DNA of 64,000 nt from Caenorhabditis elegans (lineage: Eukaryota; Nematoda; Chromadorea; Rhabditida; Rhabditidae). Positions 11,803 to 24,336 of this stretch are shown here, in pieces. How positions within the stretch are numbered: the stretch's first letter is position 1; every line of letters starts with the position of its first letter. The stretch is from positions 8,184,001 through 8,248,000 of the forward strand of contig NC_003283.11 of NCBI RefSeq assembly GCF_000002985.6. The letters run 5' to 3'. Made by a program: the position numbers and the translations under genes. Below the pieces are notes generated by a model that saw nothing but the letters and a program-made list of their open reading frames with translations, searched no databases and was not told where the DNA came from.

Positions 11803-12951
11803 TTTGACTCATGCAGTGGACAAGAATCAAAATTAAAAATTCAATTTCGAAGAGTTTCAGAAAGTTTGAAACACGCGTTTTAATTTCCGAAATAATTAGT
11901 CACATTTGAGTTATGGTCGAGACGAAGTACGGTATCTGAAATTTCAGAAGATTTTGGAAAATTCAAGGTAACAGGTGTAACAAAAAATAATAATCAAGTT
12001 CAAAAAAGTTTTATCATATAATCACATCGATATCGAGCAAAGGGTCTGTGGAGCCAAGTCTCTGGAGGTTTTCTCTAATGCTACGTTGTCTATACTCTCT
12101 CACAATCAAACACTCTCTAATATCTCACGGACCCGATGACAAAGAGGAGGACTCGTCGACACATGTGACAAACGGTGGCGGTATATCCAGTGGAGTGAAA
12201 TGTAGGTGATAGACCAAGAGTGAGAGAGATGAAAAAGAAAGAAGGTGAAGAAGGTACGAGTTGGATGATATCAAGACACAGAACGACAAGTTTATCTCTA
12301 TTAGCAAGGGTCTCCGGATGAGCAAAGAGTTAGTGATAAACGGAAGAGTGAGTGCCTCTCGTCGCAATCAAAACCAATGTTTTATCACCACCGGGCCAAG
12401 AAATGAAGAAGTGAAATGAGAGAATAAGCCGGGTAAGAAGGTTGGTATCCGGGTTGAGTCAAATGCAAGTCAAATGAGTGGATTAAGTTACAAGTCTTAT
12501 CACAGTTTGCTGTCTGGGATTTGAGACGTGACACTGCTCATGATTTGTGAGTTTTGGCATTTTCACAAATCAAACTAAAGAGTTGTAGTGTAGTTATTTA
12601 TTGCATGTGAAAATTACACTCGTTTTATGAACTTCCTTGTTGAAAACGTTCATTTTATGGTTACTGAAGATCAGTCTCTACAGAAGAGCATCTCAATTGA
12701 GTTTATACATTTTCAGAGTTTTGACTGGTTCTGTGGTTTTTTGTGAAACAATCAGGTGCATTGTTATATTTCTAATATTTCTCAGTTTTTATTAAAGGAA
12801 GAGCCAATGGTTTTTTTTTTCAGAAATCGGATTTTTGGGAACAGCGAATACATATAAATCAGTTTTTAGTTCATTCCATAAAAAACACAAAAAAAATTTT
12901 TTTTAATCAAACAAATAGTTTATTTATTTACTGCTGAATTCCTACACTCGT
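11803..12951. other. Divergent-flank intergenic region
   Basis: This lies upstream of the four-TM gene and downstream of the Rieske/FAD gene. It holds GA-rich stretches around 12200-12250, common in C. elegans promoter DNA. I see no supported coding exon or RNA gene. Confidence 0.55.
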
Positions 12952-15084
12952 CTATAGCAGAAGATGTCCCCAAGTGTGATCGCTGCTGCTGCAAGTTTAT
13001 TTGGGTAATTGCATTAATGTTTAAATTAAAACTAACTTTTTCAAATCCTTCAGAGTGACTTCGATTCCTTTTTTGAAAATTTCAGCGAACTGGGAGGCAA
13101 CACTGGATGGACCACCAGCAGCTACAGCTACGACTTTGTCTTTTCTTAAAGTTTTTACTAACATGAAAAATGTATAATTGTTCACTTACTTCAAGAAGTA
13201 TCGAATGAAAGTTCCAGTTTCAGGATCTCCATTAGTGTATTCCTTTGTGGATCCTTGATTGCATCCTGAGAACTTCAAACCAAACGCAAAGAAAAACAGA
13301 GTCCAAAAGTATGGAACAATAGGTCCAGGTTGAGGTTTTCCAACAATAGTGTATCCAAGATGTTGTCCTAAAATATTAAACATCGATAGTTAAATTTGAA
13401 TATCTTCTGGTTTACCATGTGCTTGAGCAGTTTGGAAGTGTTGAATATTGATACTGTCAATATCCCAAAGTGGGAGAGGAGCTGTGACAACATCACCCAT
13501 TGCGAAGATGTAGCTGATATTAGTCTGAAGTATTAGAGATTAAAAAAGCATCATAAAATAAACTAAACCCACTCTAAACTTTTCATCAACTTCAATGAAT
13601 CCTCTATTGTCCAATTTGATACCAGATCCTTCCAAAAACTTAGTGGCTGGGGTAACACCAATTCCACAAACAAGAAGATCTACATCAAGCTCTTTTCCAT
13701 TCTCTAAAATAACTTTTGAGACTTCTCCTTGATCGTTTCCACGAAGAGCAACCACATTTGCAGCCAGCTCGAACTTTACTCCTTTTTCTTCAAACTTCAG
13801 ACGGATTCCTTTACCAATATCTGATCCAAAAACTGGAAGAGGCTCCGGAGTATTGGAAATAACTGTAACTGACGCAGCTTTTTCTGCCAGAGCGGATGCC
13901 ACTTCCATTCCGATAAATGATGAGCCTACACAGACGACGTGCTTCCCAGGATGAAGGTTGGAAATTATGTTGGCTTCTTCTACTTTACGAAGGTAGCAAA
14001 TATTCTGGAAATTGCACATGTTTATATTTTTCAGATTTTCGTTTTACTCTCACTTTCAAATCTGATCCGGGTACTTGCAACTTTCTAACATTTCCTCCAG
14101 TAGCAATAATTAGTTTTGAATAAACAACAGTTTCTCCGTTCGATAAACTGACTTCTCTACTTTTATGATTTACTGCAATCACCGATGTTTTCAAAAGAAA
14201 TTTGACATTTCTCTCTTCGTAAAACGCATCATCTTTTCTCAAACGAATATCCTCTCCGGTTGCTGCTGGTTTCTGAAAATCATAGGTAATTTAGAAAAAA
14301 AGATTTAACATTACCTTAGACAGCAAGACTCTATCATAAGGCGGCAAAGACTCTTCTGAGATTACTAAAATTGGGGTTATAAGACCATTAAGTCGAGAAT
14401 GCTCAATGAATGTAGCTGTAGCTACACCACCACCGATAATCACAACTGGTCGATCATTACACTGCTTCATTTTTGGAAGATGTCGAATTCGACGATCAGA
14501 ACCTAGCTTCTTTTCAGTTGTCTTGATAATAAGGTTTCCATCGTTGACAGTAACCTGGAAAAATATAATTGTTTGATTACAAAAAAAGGACAACAAAGTT
14601 TAATCAGTCACCTCCAACTTTTCAAAAAAGAATTTGTCCAAAAATGCGAAAACAATAAATTTTTGGGTGCCACTTACCACATAAGAATGAAGACTGTCAA
14701 AGCCTGGATAGTCTTCAATATCTCCCGATCGAACATTAAAGCAAGCTCCATGAAGTGGGCACCTAATTCTTCCTTTTGCATATGTTCCATTCTCCAATGA
14801 GAAATTGTAATGAGAACACAATCCATTAATAGCGTAAATTCGACCCTCGTCGTTAATCACCAAAACTTTACGATCACGAACTTCGAACATTTTCTTACTG
14901 GAAAAAGACAATGTTATTTTTTAAATTTTCTTTTTAAAACTTTAGAGAACTGTTTTTAAAAAGTTGAAATTACTTACGTTCCTGGCGGTACATCTTCGAT
15001 TCTACCGAGAATTTCCTCCACTGCCGGAGAATCATCATTGTCACATTCCGGCTCAACAGGGGTTAGCCAATTGGCGAGAGCCAT
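12952..15084 (-). CDS. AIFM3-like Rieske/FAD-NAD(P)H oxidoreductase
   Basis: Nine predicted exons: 15084-14978, 14897-14678, 14554-14315, 14272-14054, 14004-13573, 13524-13416, 13367-13190, 13144-13037 and 12988-12952, all in phase, giving 549 aa. An N-terminal Rieske domain carries the [2Fe-2S] ligands as CSHYNFSLENGTYAKG and CPLHGACF (CxH...CxxH). It is followed by a two-dinucleotide reductase module: FAD-binding VVIIGGGVATATF, the ATGG turn (IIATGGNVRKLQVPG), the NAD(P)H-binding VVCVGSSFIGMEVASALAE, and FAMGDVV near the second FAD site. This is the architecture of vertebrate AIFM3 and of bacterial ferredoxin or rubredoxin reductases. It should transfer electrons from NAD(P)H through FAD to the cluster. 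No clear mitochondrial presequence is seen at the chosen start. Confidence 0.9.
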
Positions 15085-17807
15085 TGTTATTATACTGGAA
15101 TATTAAAGAAATGTACGTGTAAATTCGTTTTTTTTTCAGAAAATCAAGGAAAAGAATGATAAATAAACGTAGTCATCAGTCATCAATTTTTGTTATCAAT
15201 AAGAGTCTATAGATGAAAGTTTAATTGAAAAAACGTACAGTTTTCAAACTTTGTCCTAGAGGTTTCGGGCAAATTCTTCGTACAAAAAATAACAAAAATA
15301 TAAAAATGGGGCTACAGAGACCAATTGGAGCACTTTGAGTTGTAGGAACAAGAAAAAGGAAAAGAGAAGCACACGAAAGGCTGGGTCTATTTGCTAGGCG
15401 GCAAATGGAAATGCTGACAAATGCCTGACACTGGCATGTATCTAGGATAGTTGACCACAGAGAAAAAGAAACTTTGTGATCGTTACAATTTTTAGTTCAC
15501 ACCTTGTATACTTATTAAACTAGGGTAAAAGAAAGTCAAGGTGAAAGCCAAAAAATGCTTTTAAGTCTTGAAATACCAGAGCTTCAAAGAGAAAAATCAA
15601 CGAAGATGTGGGAAAACAACAACATATTTCAAAACATCCACGTTATCAGTTTTTGGTAAACAATATTTGTTTGCGTGGAAGGTTTTTGTAAACGAAGCGT
15701 TATTTTCTGAATTATTTTTTTTTTCTGATTAATCGTAATGGTTAGAAATGTTTTCGAATTTTTTATTTGAAACTATGTTTCTGTACTTACGGAAAATTTT
15801 CCAAAACGTTTAATTTTCAGTATGTCCAATTTATACATCAAAGACTCTAAACTTTAGATTTAAATCTTATTGAAATTAGTAAATTTTGAATGAAAATCTC
15901 GACAATAAACCACTAGAAGATCATCAAGGTTAAACGAAGTAAACAAGAAAAACTGGAGAAGAAAAAACGTCGAAACGATCAGTTGAAGGAAACATGATCC
16001 TTCATATTGGAACGAAACGCTCAAAAATCAAAATTTGTCGTTTGAAAGTTTAACCTTTAAGTTTGAAAATGATACGTCTTAATTGTTTTTTTTAAAAATC
16101 GGTATCACTAGCTTTAAAAAAAAGTGCAAAAACGTTAAAATGGAAAATCCCTTTTCTTGAAAACCGAGAGATGAAGAGAACCGAGACATACAAACAAAAC
16201 TCTCCGTAGAACGGCCTATGGTGACACTCACAAACAACAACATAATTGGGAGAATTGAGAGAAATAGTGGGAAAATGCGGAAATTTAGGAAAAAGAGGTT
16301 CAATGAACATATTTATAGAGACAATTGTTTTTGGACGGGAAAATGTGAACTTATGGGCTATGAAAATTTTTATAAAAGTACGATTACTTCCTTGCCGGAA
16401 TTTCAATTTCAAATAATCAAAGCTGATAATTTAGTTCAAAATAATATTCCACAATAATCATATAATGTTTAATTTTCAGTAGTTTCATTCGGGATAGTTG
16501 TAAAGAACAATTTTGTGAACGATAATTGCAAAAAAATCGTCTTTTATCCAAAAATCTCATGGCAAACAAAATTATATTTCAAGCTTGTTTTCAAGCTTTA
16601 GAATCACATTTTTCAAGCTTTAGAATCAAAGAATCAGAAATCATAAGAATTTCATTTTAAGCTTTGATTACCACATAAATCATTTGGTATGGATGAATGA
16701 TGCTTTTCGTTTTTTGGTTTTGTGACCATATTTTATGAGTCCACCGGAATTTTATAAAAGCTCGGGTCTCTGAAAAAACTGCTATAAGCCAAGCTGAACA
16801 TTCGCTTGAAACAAGCGTGAAATGAAGTATACTGTCAGTTTGTTCAATTATTAGCACGGCAGTTGGCTATTGTCATTGAAAGTGAATGTTTGAGTGAGTC
16901 TCTACGGATTGAAACTTTTTTTTTTGAAGTTTGATGAATGGTTTGTGAAACAATATTTTTGTGTCTCGTTTTTTATTTTATAAAGTCAAATATTCCAAAA
17001 GTCCAATAGTGAATCACAAACTTTGGTTTATGTTTTGCAGCATTGTGAAGAAGTTGTTATTAGTCTCGATGCCATGATGAAGCTACAATAGTCTTGGGTT
17101 ATAATAGGTGAACATTAAATTTGCCTGGGATGCTATAACAGAAATTTATGCAGGCCAAGGAGTTTCCGTGCCTTCGCAAACTTTTTTTTTCTACATATTA
17201 ATTCAATCAAAACTTATTTCTTATGTACATGCAAATTAAGTATTCAGACTCCAGTTTCCAAAACTATTATTTCCAGAAAAATGTCTGTAAAATAGTGAGT
17301 TTGGAATTTCTATCAAAATCTCTTTTCAGTTATCTTTATCATATTTCAAGACGTCATAATAATGATTCATCACTTATTCACCATCTTTCATTTTTTTTTG
17401 TCACACTAATGTTATTGTTACACTTCCTGTCTCTCATCGTCTCATATCTCTCGGATCTCTGTACTATATCTACTCTTGACCGATTCAATTCGCTCAACCA
17501 ATGTCATCTCACGATCAGTCTTGGGTTGAACTATCAACAAAATAACTATTTTCTTTTTTTTTTGTTTGTTTCAAAAACAAAAACTTGAGCCCAAATTTAT
17601 AGATTCTTGTATTTTTAAAGTTTATGATATGAATTATTTGGCTAGAAAAATGAATTATTTGAGCAAGTTAATGTTATTTTGCCATCAAAAACAATTTTTG
17701 TGTAAAAAAATATATTATTACCAAAATTTTCCTGCTTTCTTCATGTTTCATTTTTTTCATTTTCACAATTTTTTTTCACCTCGAATTTATACTAATTCCA
17801 TTTTCAG
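15085..17807. other. Large intergenic region between divergent genes
   Basis: This is 2.7 kb between the divergently transcribed Rieske/FAD gene (-) and the first TIMP gene (+). It is AT-rich, with long T and A runs. At about 16588-16630 an 18-base unit (TTTCAAGCTTTAGAATCA) occurs twice. Small open frames on both strands lack splice sites or family resemblance. A pyrimidine-rich tract runs directly into the TTTTCAG before the TIMP ATG, typical of an SL1 trans-splice site. Confidence 0.5.
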
Positions 17808-18469
17808 ATGCAAAATTTATCTTTATCTCTAGTCATTCTATCAGTTCTCATTGCTGTAACTCTTGCTTGCAAGTGTAGAGAGCAATCAACCAAGGAATCA
17901 TTCTGCAATGCTCACTGGGTTTCTCATGTCAAAGTGAAGGTCCGTGTAGGAAAACAAGGACTTCCAGAAGGATCCGAGAGAAAGGGATTGAATAATTTGA
18001 GATACACTGTGCAACATGTCGAGGTTTTTAAGGTAAGCGAGTTTGATTTATTTTACCCCGCAGGTGCTAAAAACTTACTGATAAGCTTATATCAGCGTTC
18101 TATACAACTGAAAGTAACATGCATTTCAAACTTACAGAAAAATGTTTCTATGTCAAAGTTTTTTTAATTTCAGAAACCATCCAACATGACAACTCTGCCA
18201 GATGAAATTTTCACTCCATCAGAAGCTCCAGCTTGCGGGCTCAAGATTGCCGCCGGTCATGAATATCTACTTGCTGGTCGTGTTGAAGGACCAAATGCTT
18301 TGTATACTGTTCTTTGCGGTCAAGTACTGCCAGATGACAGATCTCAAACGTCATTTGAAAACGTTCTTGAATGGAAAAATGTGAGTTGAAAATGCTGTTT
18401 GCTAAATAAATTGTTAACTTCCAGGTTCCACAGACATTGCAATCTCAAGTCAAGTCTATCAAATGCTAG
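17808..18469 (+). CDS. cri-2: Secreted TIMP/netrin-like (NTR) domain protein
   Basis: Exons 17808-18032, 18174-18380 and 18425-18469 encode 158 aa. A signal peptide (LSLVILSVLIAVTLA) is followed directly by the mature N-terminus CKC. This is the CxC start of tissue inhibitors of metalloproteinases, where the free amino group and carbonyl of Cys1 chelate the protease zinc. Only the N-terminal NTR domain is present; cysteines later in the chain (ACGLK, VLCGQV, final KC) would pair as in N-TIMP. The ATG lies immediately after a TTTTCAG acceptor, suggesting SL1 trans-splicing. AATAAA is at 18475. Its order next to an esterase and a second TIMP-like gene fits C. elegans cri-2, a TIMP-like gene linked to innate immunity; the symbol rests on memory of gene order and length. 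Confidence 0.85.
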
Positions 18470-19510
18470 AAAGAAATAAAAACGATTTTATTAGTATTTG
18501 ATAATAAAACTTTAATGAATCTGATTAAATAAACTTACAATTAATGAAAAAAACTTTTAAAGCGAAGCTATGATAAAACAAACGATATTTTCATGTGAGT
18601 GAGCAGAAGTTATTGTTTGTAAAAAATTGAAAGCATTATTTTTTCAATAATCGGTATTCGATAATCAGAGGGTGACAGATGTTTTCAGCTGTAAGACTAC
18701 AAAGGGTGAAAGTCTCACTACATGACTACACGGTCCCTATTGATGGCTACACTGAAATGGTTCAACAGCGCCATTCACATTTTCAGGTGTTCTATATATG
18801 TATGTGTTCTCTGCCGGGAATATTTTGTTCAAAACTTATAGCTTTAATCTTTGAATAAATCAAGAAAAAAATTCCTATACCCAACATCTATTAAAGTTAT
18901 CTTTGGAGAAAAATTTCATGTTTCAGGTTCCTGTTGAGAAAATGTTTCCAAATTTGCTCGGGTGCTCTGAGATCAGTTTTAAAATGAATAACTGTGTAAA
19001 ACTGTTTGAGTTTTCCAATGTTTGTCGTTGAAAACTGTCGTGGAATATTCATAAAAAAATTTGTCAACAACATTATGAACACGACTTTTTTATTCAAGCA
19101 CATTTCGCTAAAACCTTCTGTTTTTGAGTTCTACCGATTTGAATAAGTTTGCTAAATTGTCAAAACAAAATTTTGAATTCATCTGTAGCTGGATTATAAA
19201 TTTTATTCAATTCCCGTGTTCTCCCACCTTCTCATGTTCTTCTTGTCTTTTCACAAAGTAAACATAACACAATTATCACCACACATCTGACCCTTCTTTA
19301 CCTTCCCCTACCATCTCCATCTTTCTTCATGTATGCCTGGGCTATCTCATATTTGTTTGCAGCACAAATAACTTCTCCACCTTTCGGCTGCGTCTCTTCT
19401 ATACCGTCAGTCTCTCACCGTTTTGTTGCTCGTTTCCGACGTTACCTCCTTTCGTTCTGCTCATTTGCATATACCTGCCAAAGAGAGGTCAAGCCACTTT
19501 TTTGGAGCTG
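18470..19510. other. Intergenic with an unexplained GC-richer island
   Basis: Apart from the TIMP 3' UTR there is no supported exon. Positions 18665-18790 are clearly less AT-rich than the surroundings and contain several short self-complementary pieces, but no tRNA or snoRNA structure I can draw convincingly. The 19210-19500 stretch is pyrimidine-rich and probably serves as the esterase promoter. Confidence 0.45.
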
Positions 19511-21759
19511 ATGTCTTACATCTACCTTTTGCTAGGATATTTCCTAGTTTCACCAGCTTTTTGTGTTTCTAAGCCAAAAGTGACAACTCCATATGGTCCT
19601 ATTGTTGGTTTCGAGCACAAATCTACGGTAACCGGTTCAAAATATCATGTTTTCCTGGGAATTCGATATGGAAACCCACCGGATCATATCTACAGGTTCC
19701 AGGTACAGTTATTATTGTTTTTCTACAAAACAATTTCGAGTAAAATTTTCGAATTAAAAAAAACTGGTTTTGAACAAAGGAGAAGCAAACAACAAAATTA
19801 AATTGGAAATTTGAACTTTCGCGCAAAAAATTATATAAAGCAACAGTATTTTCATTGTTTTAGAAAAATGTTAGCCTAATAAAAATTTCGGAATTTGAGT
19901 CAACTTTCACTACGGAAACGTAAAAAAGGAATTTGGGAAACTTTTCAATTCAATTTATTTTTTTAAGGAAAAGACGATATTTCTTCAAATTTCAGTGTAT
20001 TTTTGCAGAAACCAGAACCAGTTGAGAAATGGCCTCACATCAACCATGATGCCACTCATTTCCGTGCTTCCTGTATCCCTTCACTCCGATCTGAGCTGGA
20101 GGAGCAGGTCAATTACAGTGAAGATTGTCTCTTTTTGAATATTGTTACCCCACCAGATGCTGTAAGTTTGCGAAAATAACAAAAAATAATCTTGAATATA
20201 AAATTTCAGAAAGAGAAAAAACTGCCTGTTCTCGTTTTTATTCATGGTGGTGGATTCCAATTCGGTGATACTTCAATGATTGGTTACCAGAAAGCCGCTG
20301 ATAACTTTGTGTCCAAGGATATTATTTTTGTTTCTATTCAATACAGACTTGGTCCACTTGGATTCTTTACAACTGGAGATTCGGAGATCCCCGGAAACAT
20401 GGGACTTTGGGATCAGACCTTGGCTCTACAATTCTTGCACGAAGTACTTCCTGACTTTGGTGGTGATCCAGATAGAATCACTTTGGCTGGTCATTCCGCA
20501 GGAGCTGCAAGTGTTTCAGCACTTCTCTATTCACCACATTCTGATCATTTGTTCAGCCAAGCTATTCAACTTTCTGGAAGTATCTTTTCCGAGAGCAACC
20601 TCGATAGAAATGTAGTGGATGATAGTCGAAAATTGGCCAAAGCAGCTGGATGTCCACAGGAGGATTCCAAAGAATTGAGAGATTGCATTGAAATTAGAAC
20701 AGTTGATGAGTTGTTAGATGCTATGGAATCAATTGTGAGTTTGGAGTTTCAAAAATTTTATCCAAGCATTGAATCGACCTTTAGATTATGCTTTTTTAAT
20801 TTATATGTTTCGTTTCAGGGTGAGCTTCTCCCTGGACCAAGAACTAAAAAGTTCCATCCTTACTTTGACAAGGACTTCTTCCCGTATGACGTAAGTTCCC
20901 GGAATCGATATATTTATTGACCTTTCATAAATATTTAGATTGAAAAAATGTCCCGAAAGGCGCCAAAGAAAAGAACAATGCAAGGTCTTGTCAGTTTGGA
21001 AAGTGGTTTGAGTGTGTTATACCCTGTTAAACTCGCTAAACTTCTTGGAGTTCCAAAAGAAAGCTGGTCAACTTATAGCAAGGATAATTTAGTAGATTTC
21101 ATCAGATCTCAAGGTATTTTTGTCAAAGAGTTGTTAACATATGTAATCAAAATGTTTTAGTTGCCGTTGAACAAGAATTTGGAACAGCATCTGCAAGATT
21201 CTCTGGTTTAGTCGAGGAATTCTACTTGAGTGGCCCAATGACTGGAAATTCGAGTTTTTACTTGAACGCATTTGCCAACTTGCTCAGTGATCTACAATAT
21301 AATATTCCAACTCTACATGAAGTTGAGCTCAAGCTCCAGCACGGATGGGACACTTATCTCTACATTATTGACTATGACAGTGAAACAACAAAAGATCCAA
21401 CTCATCCAATCAAGGGACCATTCCATGCTTCTGAATTGAGATATTTGTTCAATTTTAACGGAATGGATACAATTCCATTCAATGATAAAGACAAGAAGTT
21501 CGAGAATTACTTTGTGAACGCAATTGTCAACTTCATAAACACTGGAACACCAAGTACGAAAGCCTTACTGTGGCCTGCAGTTTCAAAATCTCAACCATTT
21601 GCCAATCTTCTTCTGAACGACAAACCATCCGTTCAAACATCATTCCGACAAGAAGCTTATGAACTTTGGCAATCAGATATCGCAAAAACTGTTGGAGCAG
21701 ATTTGATGAAAAAGAGACTACCAGCATCCAAAGCCACATTCCGTCACAGTGAACTGTGA
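19511..21759 (+). CDS. Secreted type-B carboxylesterase (cholinesterase-like)
   Basis: Exons 19511-19702, 20009-20161, 20210-20734, 20819-20890, 20939-21113 and 21161-21759 give 571 aa. After a signal peptide (YLLLGYFLVSPAFC) come the carboxylesterase-B landmarks in order: YHVFLGIRYGNPP, the EDCLFLNI signature, the oxyanion-hole IHGGGFQFG, the nucleophile elbow GHSAG (Ser), and the catalytic His in GPFHASELRYLF. The catalytic acid is probably the Glu in SLESGL, where active family members have DEG. All three triad positions are filled, so hydrolase activity is plausible. No C-terminal GPI or TM segment is seen. AATAAA is at 21967. It sits between two secreted TIMP-like genes on the same strand; spacing of more than 1 kb argues against an operon. 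From memory this corresponds to the K07C11 esterase gene. Confidence 0.88.
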
Positions 21760-23235
21760 CTAGCCATGATCCGACAGCAATTACTAAATCATATTACCAC
21801 TCGCCCACCTGTCCAATATTATCATGACGTGTTAACGCGAAACAGCCTCATTTATCGAATTGGTTACAGCCGATGAATTGAGCTCAAATGTTCATATATA
21901 TACGGTTACAACTTTAGTTTCTCATGTTTTTTCTTTCTGTTTATTTCTCAATGTTTTGAACGATTTAATAAATGTTTAAATTCAAGCATTCAAAAAATTA
22001 CAAGTTGGATAATAACACTGACTCTCGATTAATCAAATCAATCGTTTAAAAAATTCCATTTAGCTAGATTAATCGTTTCCTTGTGAGCTCACAGGAGAAC
22101 GATTTTGGATAACTGAAATAAATACGTTCAGACTTTAGAATACTTCTTGTACAGCAGAAGGTTCTCATTTCAACCTTAATTTTTATAAATTCGGAAGAAA
22201 CCCAGTAACTCAAAAGTGTGTCGTTATTTTATTTACGGCCACTACCACCCGCGAGCTTGCAAAACTAAATTTAGATTTTTCTGTTAATACTGGTTTTGTG
22301 GCATTACAGAAAAACTGTGATTATCAATTTAGATTAAACCACTCTCGGTATCCATTTTTTTACAAGGAAAGTTGACTTATCGAATACAATAGTTACAGTA
22401 TTGGATTTTGAACCACGAACTTCTTTCTAAAAAATTAAACTACGTGAACTGAAAAGTGACCCAAAAAACGTTTAAAAATCCTGAGGCTGGTCAAAACACT
22501 GTGGAATGAAAATGGGTTTATTATGAAGTGTTACATTTTCTACAAATTTGGGTTCCCAGGTGTCGTATTACTTGAACTGATTTAGATAGGTTTTAATAAT
22601 ATTTTTAAAATTTGATCTCCGTTTGTGTCCTGTTTCAAAAAAATTACTGCGTGTTTGCTGAACCAATCAAATAAATACCAACATTTCTCAATATATATTC
22701 TCGTGTTTAAAAGTTTGTGAATGGCATTCAGACATATGGTTGTCATATTTCATCTGTTTTTCTTTTAAAATATAAATCAACTCGCTCTCTTCCGGAAAAT
22801 ATAAAAACAACAACGAGATGGCATTAAAACGGATTATTATGACTTATTTCCACTGAAAAACGGTATAAAAGTTTGATTCAATTTCGTTCTTCCAAAACAA
22901 AGACAACACTTTTTTGAACAAAATGAACTGTCTGTAATGAACTTTTCCCCAAAATTTGCGATTTCAGTAAGTTCTACTTTTATCAGGTAAGTGTCCTATT
23001 TCTTTTTGTAATGGATGGTCAGGCAGTAAGGATGGATGTGGATGATTGAATGTCTGTCAATATTTATCTCTCTTTTTTTCATTTTTCTCTCAATATGTTG
23101 TTTTCTGTGTTTTCTATATGACGCCAAAAACAGGTCGCCAGTTGAACCTTTCCCGGCGTGTCCATTCATTTTTCGTTACTTTCCCTTTTTTCAATTAGCA
23201 ACTTTTAAAATATCTAAACACTTAAAAATTGCAGA
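21760..23235. other. Intergenic, no gene seen
   Basis: This holds the esterase 3' UTR (AATAAA at 21967) and AT-rich DNA with no splice-supported open frame. The last 100 bases become T-rich, ending in a GCAG just before the next TIMP ATG. Confidence 0.5.
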
Positions 23236-23913
23236 ATGTTAGCAGTTGTTTTCACGTTCCTACTCTGTCTCAGTTTTCCACAAAGTTTTGAGTCATGTAG
23301 CTGTATGGAATTTCAATCAGAGAAAGATGGATATTGCGCAACTTCATGGAGTGAGTCACAAATTGATATTAATCCAGCACTGTGTTATGTTGTATGTACT
23401 TATAAAACTAGGTTTTCAGTTTCCAAAGTGAAAGTCGTTTCGAAGGAAACTGATGGGCTTGGATTAATGATGTCATATCGATTGGAACATTTGAAAGTTA
23501 TCAAGGTTTTTTGGCAACTAATGAAACAAAAAAGTAACCACTATATTTTAGGCACCAGAAAACATGACTTTACCGGAGACAATGAACACTGCAACGCAAG
23601 AAAGTGCTTGTGGTCAGACTAAATTTAAAGTTGGGAAGCAGTATATTTTTGGAGGCAAGTCAAATTTATGCAAAAGTTTTCCGTAATCAAACCCGTAATT
23701 AAATTAGCAATCCATTCGATTGATTAAACCGTCCTTTAAAAAGTGATTCCAGGATCCTTGGCAAACAACGATTCTCTTTTGATAACATTTTGCGACTGGC
23801 GTGTTCCATTAAAATACATTGATGAGCCAAAACTCGAGATGAAGCCGACTTGGAAGAAGTTTGTGGATTCGGTTGGAAAATGTCCTCCACCACCTTCCCC
23901 GCTTTCTTCGTAA
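23236..23913 (+). CDS. Second secreted TIMP/NTR-like protein, with a GC-AG intron
   Basis: Exons 23236-23350, 23420-23505, 23552-23654 and 23753-23913 encode 154 aa. A signal peptide (VVFTFLLCLSFPQSF) precedes the TIMP-like mature start SCSC, with Cys-x-Cys offset by a few residues from the cleavage region. SKVKVVSKE, LEHLKVIK, ACGQTKFKVGKQYIFGG and FCDWRV each align with pieces of the upstream TIMP gene, so the two are paralogues flanking the esterase. The third intron begins GC rather than GT (GGAG/GCAAGT). Only this GC-AG splice keeps the frame that matches the paralogue. The C-terminus adds a proline and serine tail (CPPPPSPLSS). If Cys1 is not the true N-terminal residue, metalloprotease inhibition would be weak. 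Confidence 0.8.
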
Positions 23914-24336
23914 TTTCAACATTTTTTTTGTGAGCATTTGGCATTTTATTACAACATTTTCGAAGTCAATTGTGTGAAAATTTTCAAACAATAAGAGAGT
24001 ATTTGAAATTCTACTTTGAGTTTCGTATGCTTCAATTAAAGGTGTAAAGATGGGAAAGAAGAGAAATGAGTAAAGCCGTTGAGAGATGGTAAAAACGAAA
24101 ACGTAAGGGACATAATGGCATACTGTACGACATAGCAAAGAATTTAGGAACTGAAATCACATTAGAGAAGTCTAAATTTGAAATTGATGTAAGAATATTT
24201 TCAGATTAATGATCTTCAAAAAACTGGGAAAAGGCTATGATAAGGTCTTTTTAGGAATGTAGAAGACGATTGGGCGAGTTTGAATTTGGTTTCCTTTGTT
24301 GCATTGGGCAGCGTTGATAAATGTCTATAACATTCA
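23914..24336. other. Convergent 3' intergenic region
   Basis: This separates the second TIMP-like gene (+) from the convergent metallophosphoesterase gene (-). I see no further gene. Confidence 0.5.
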
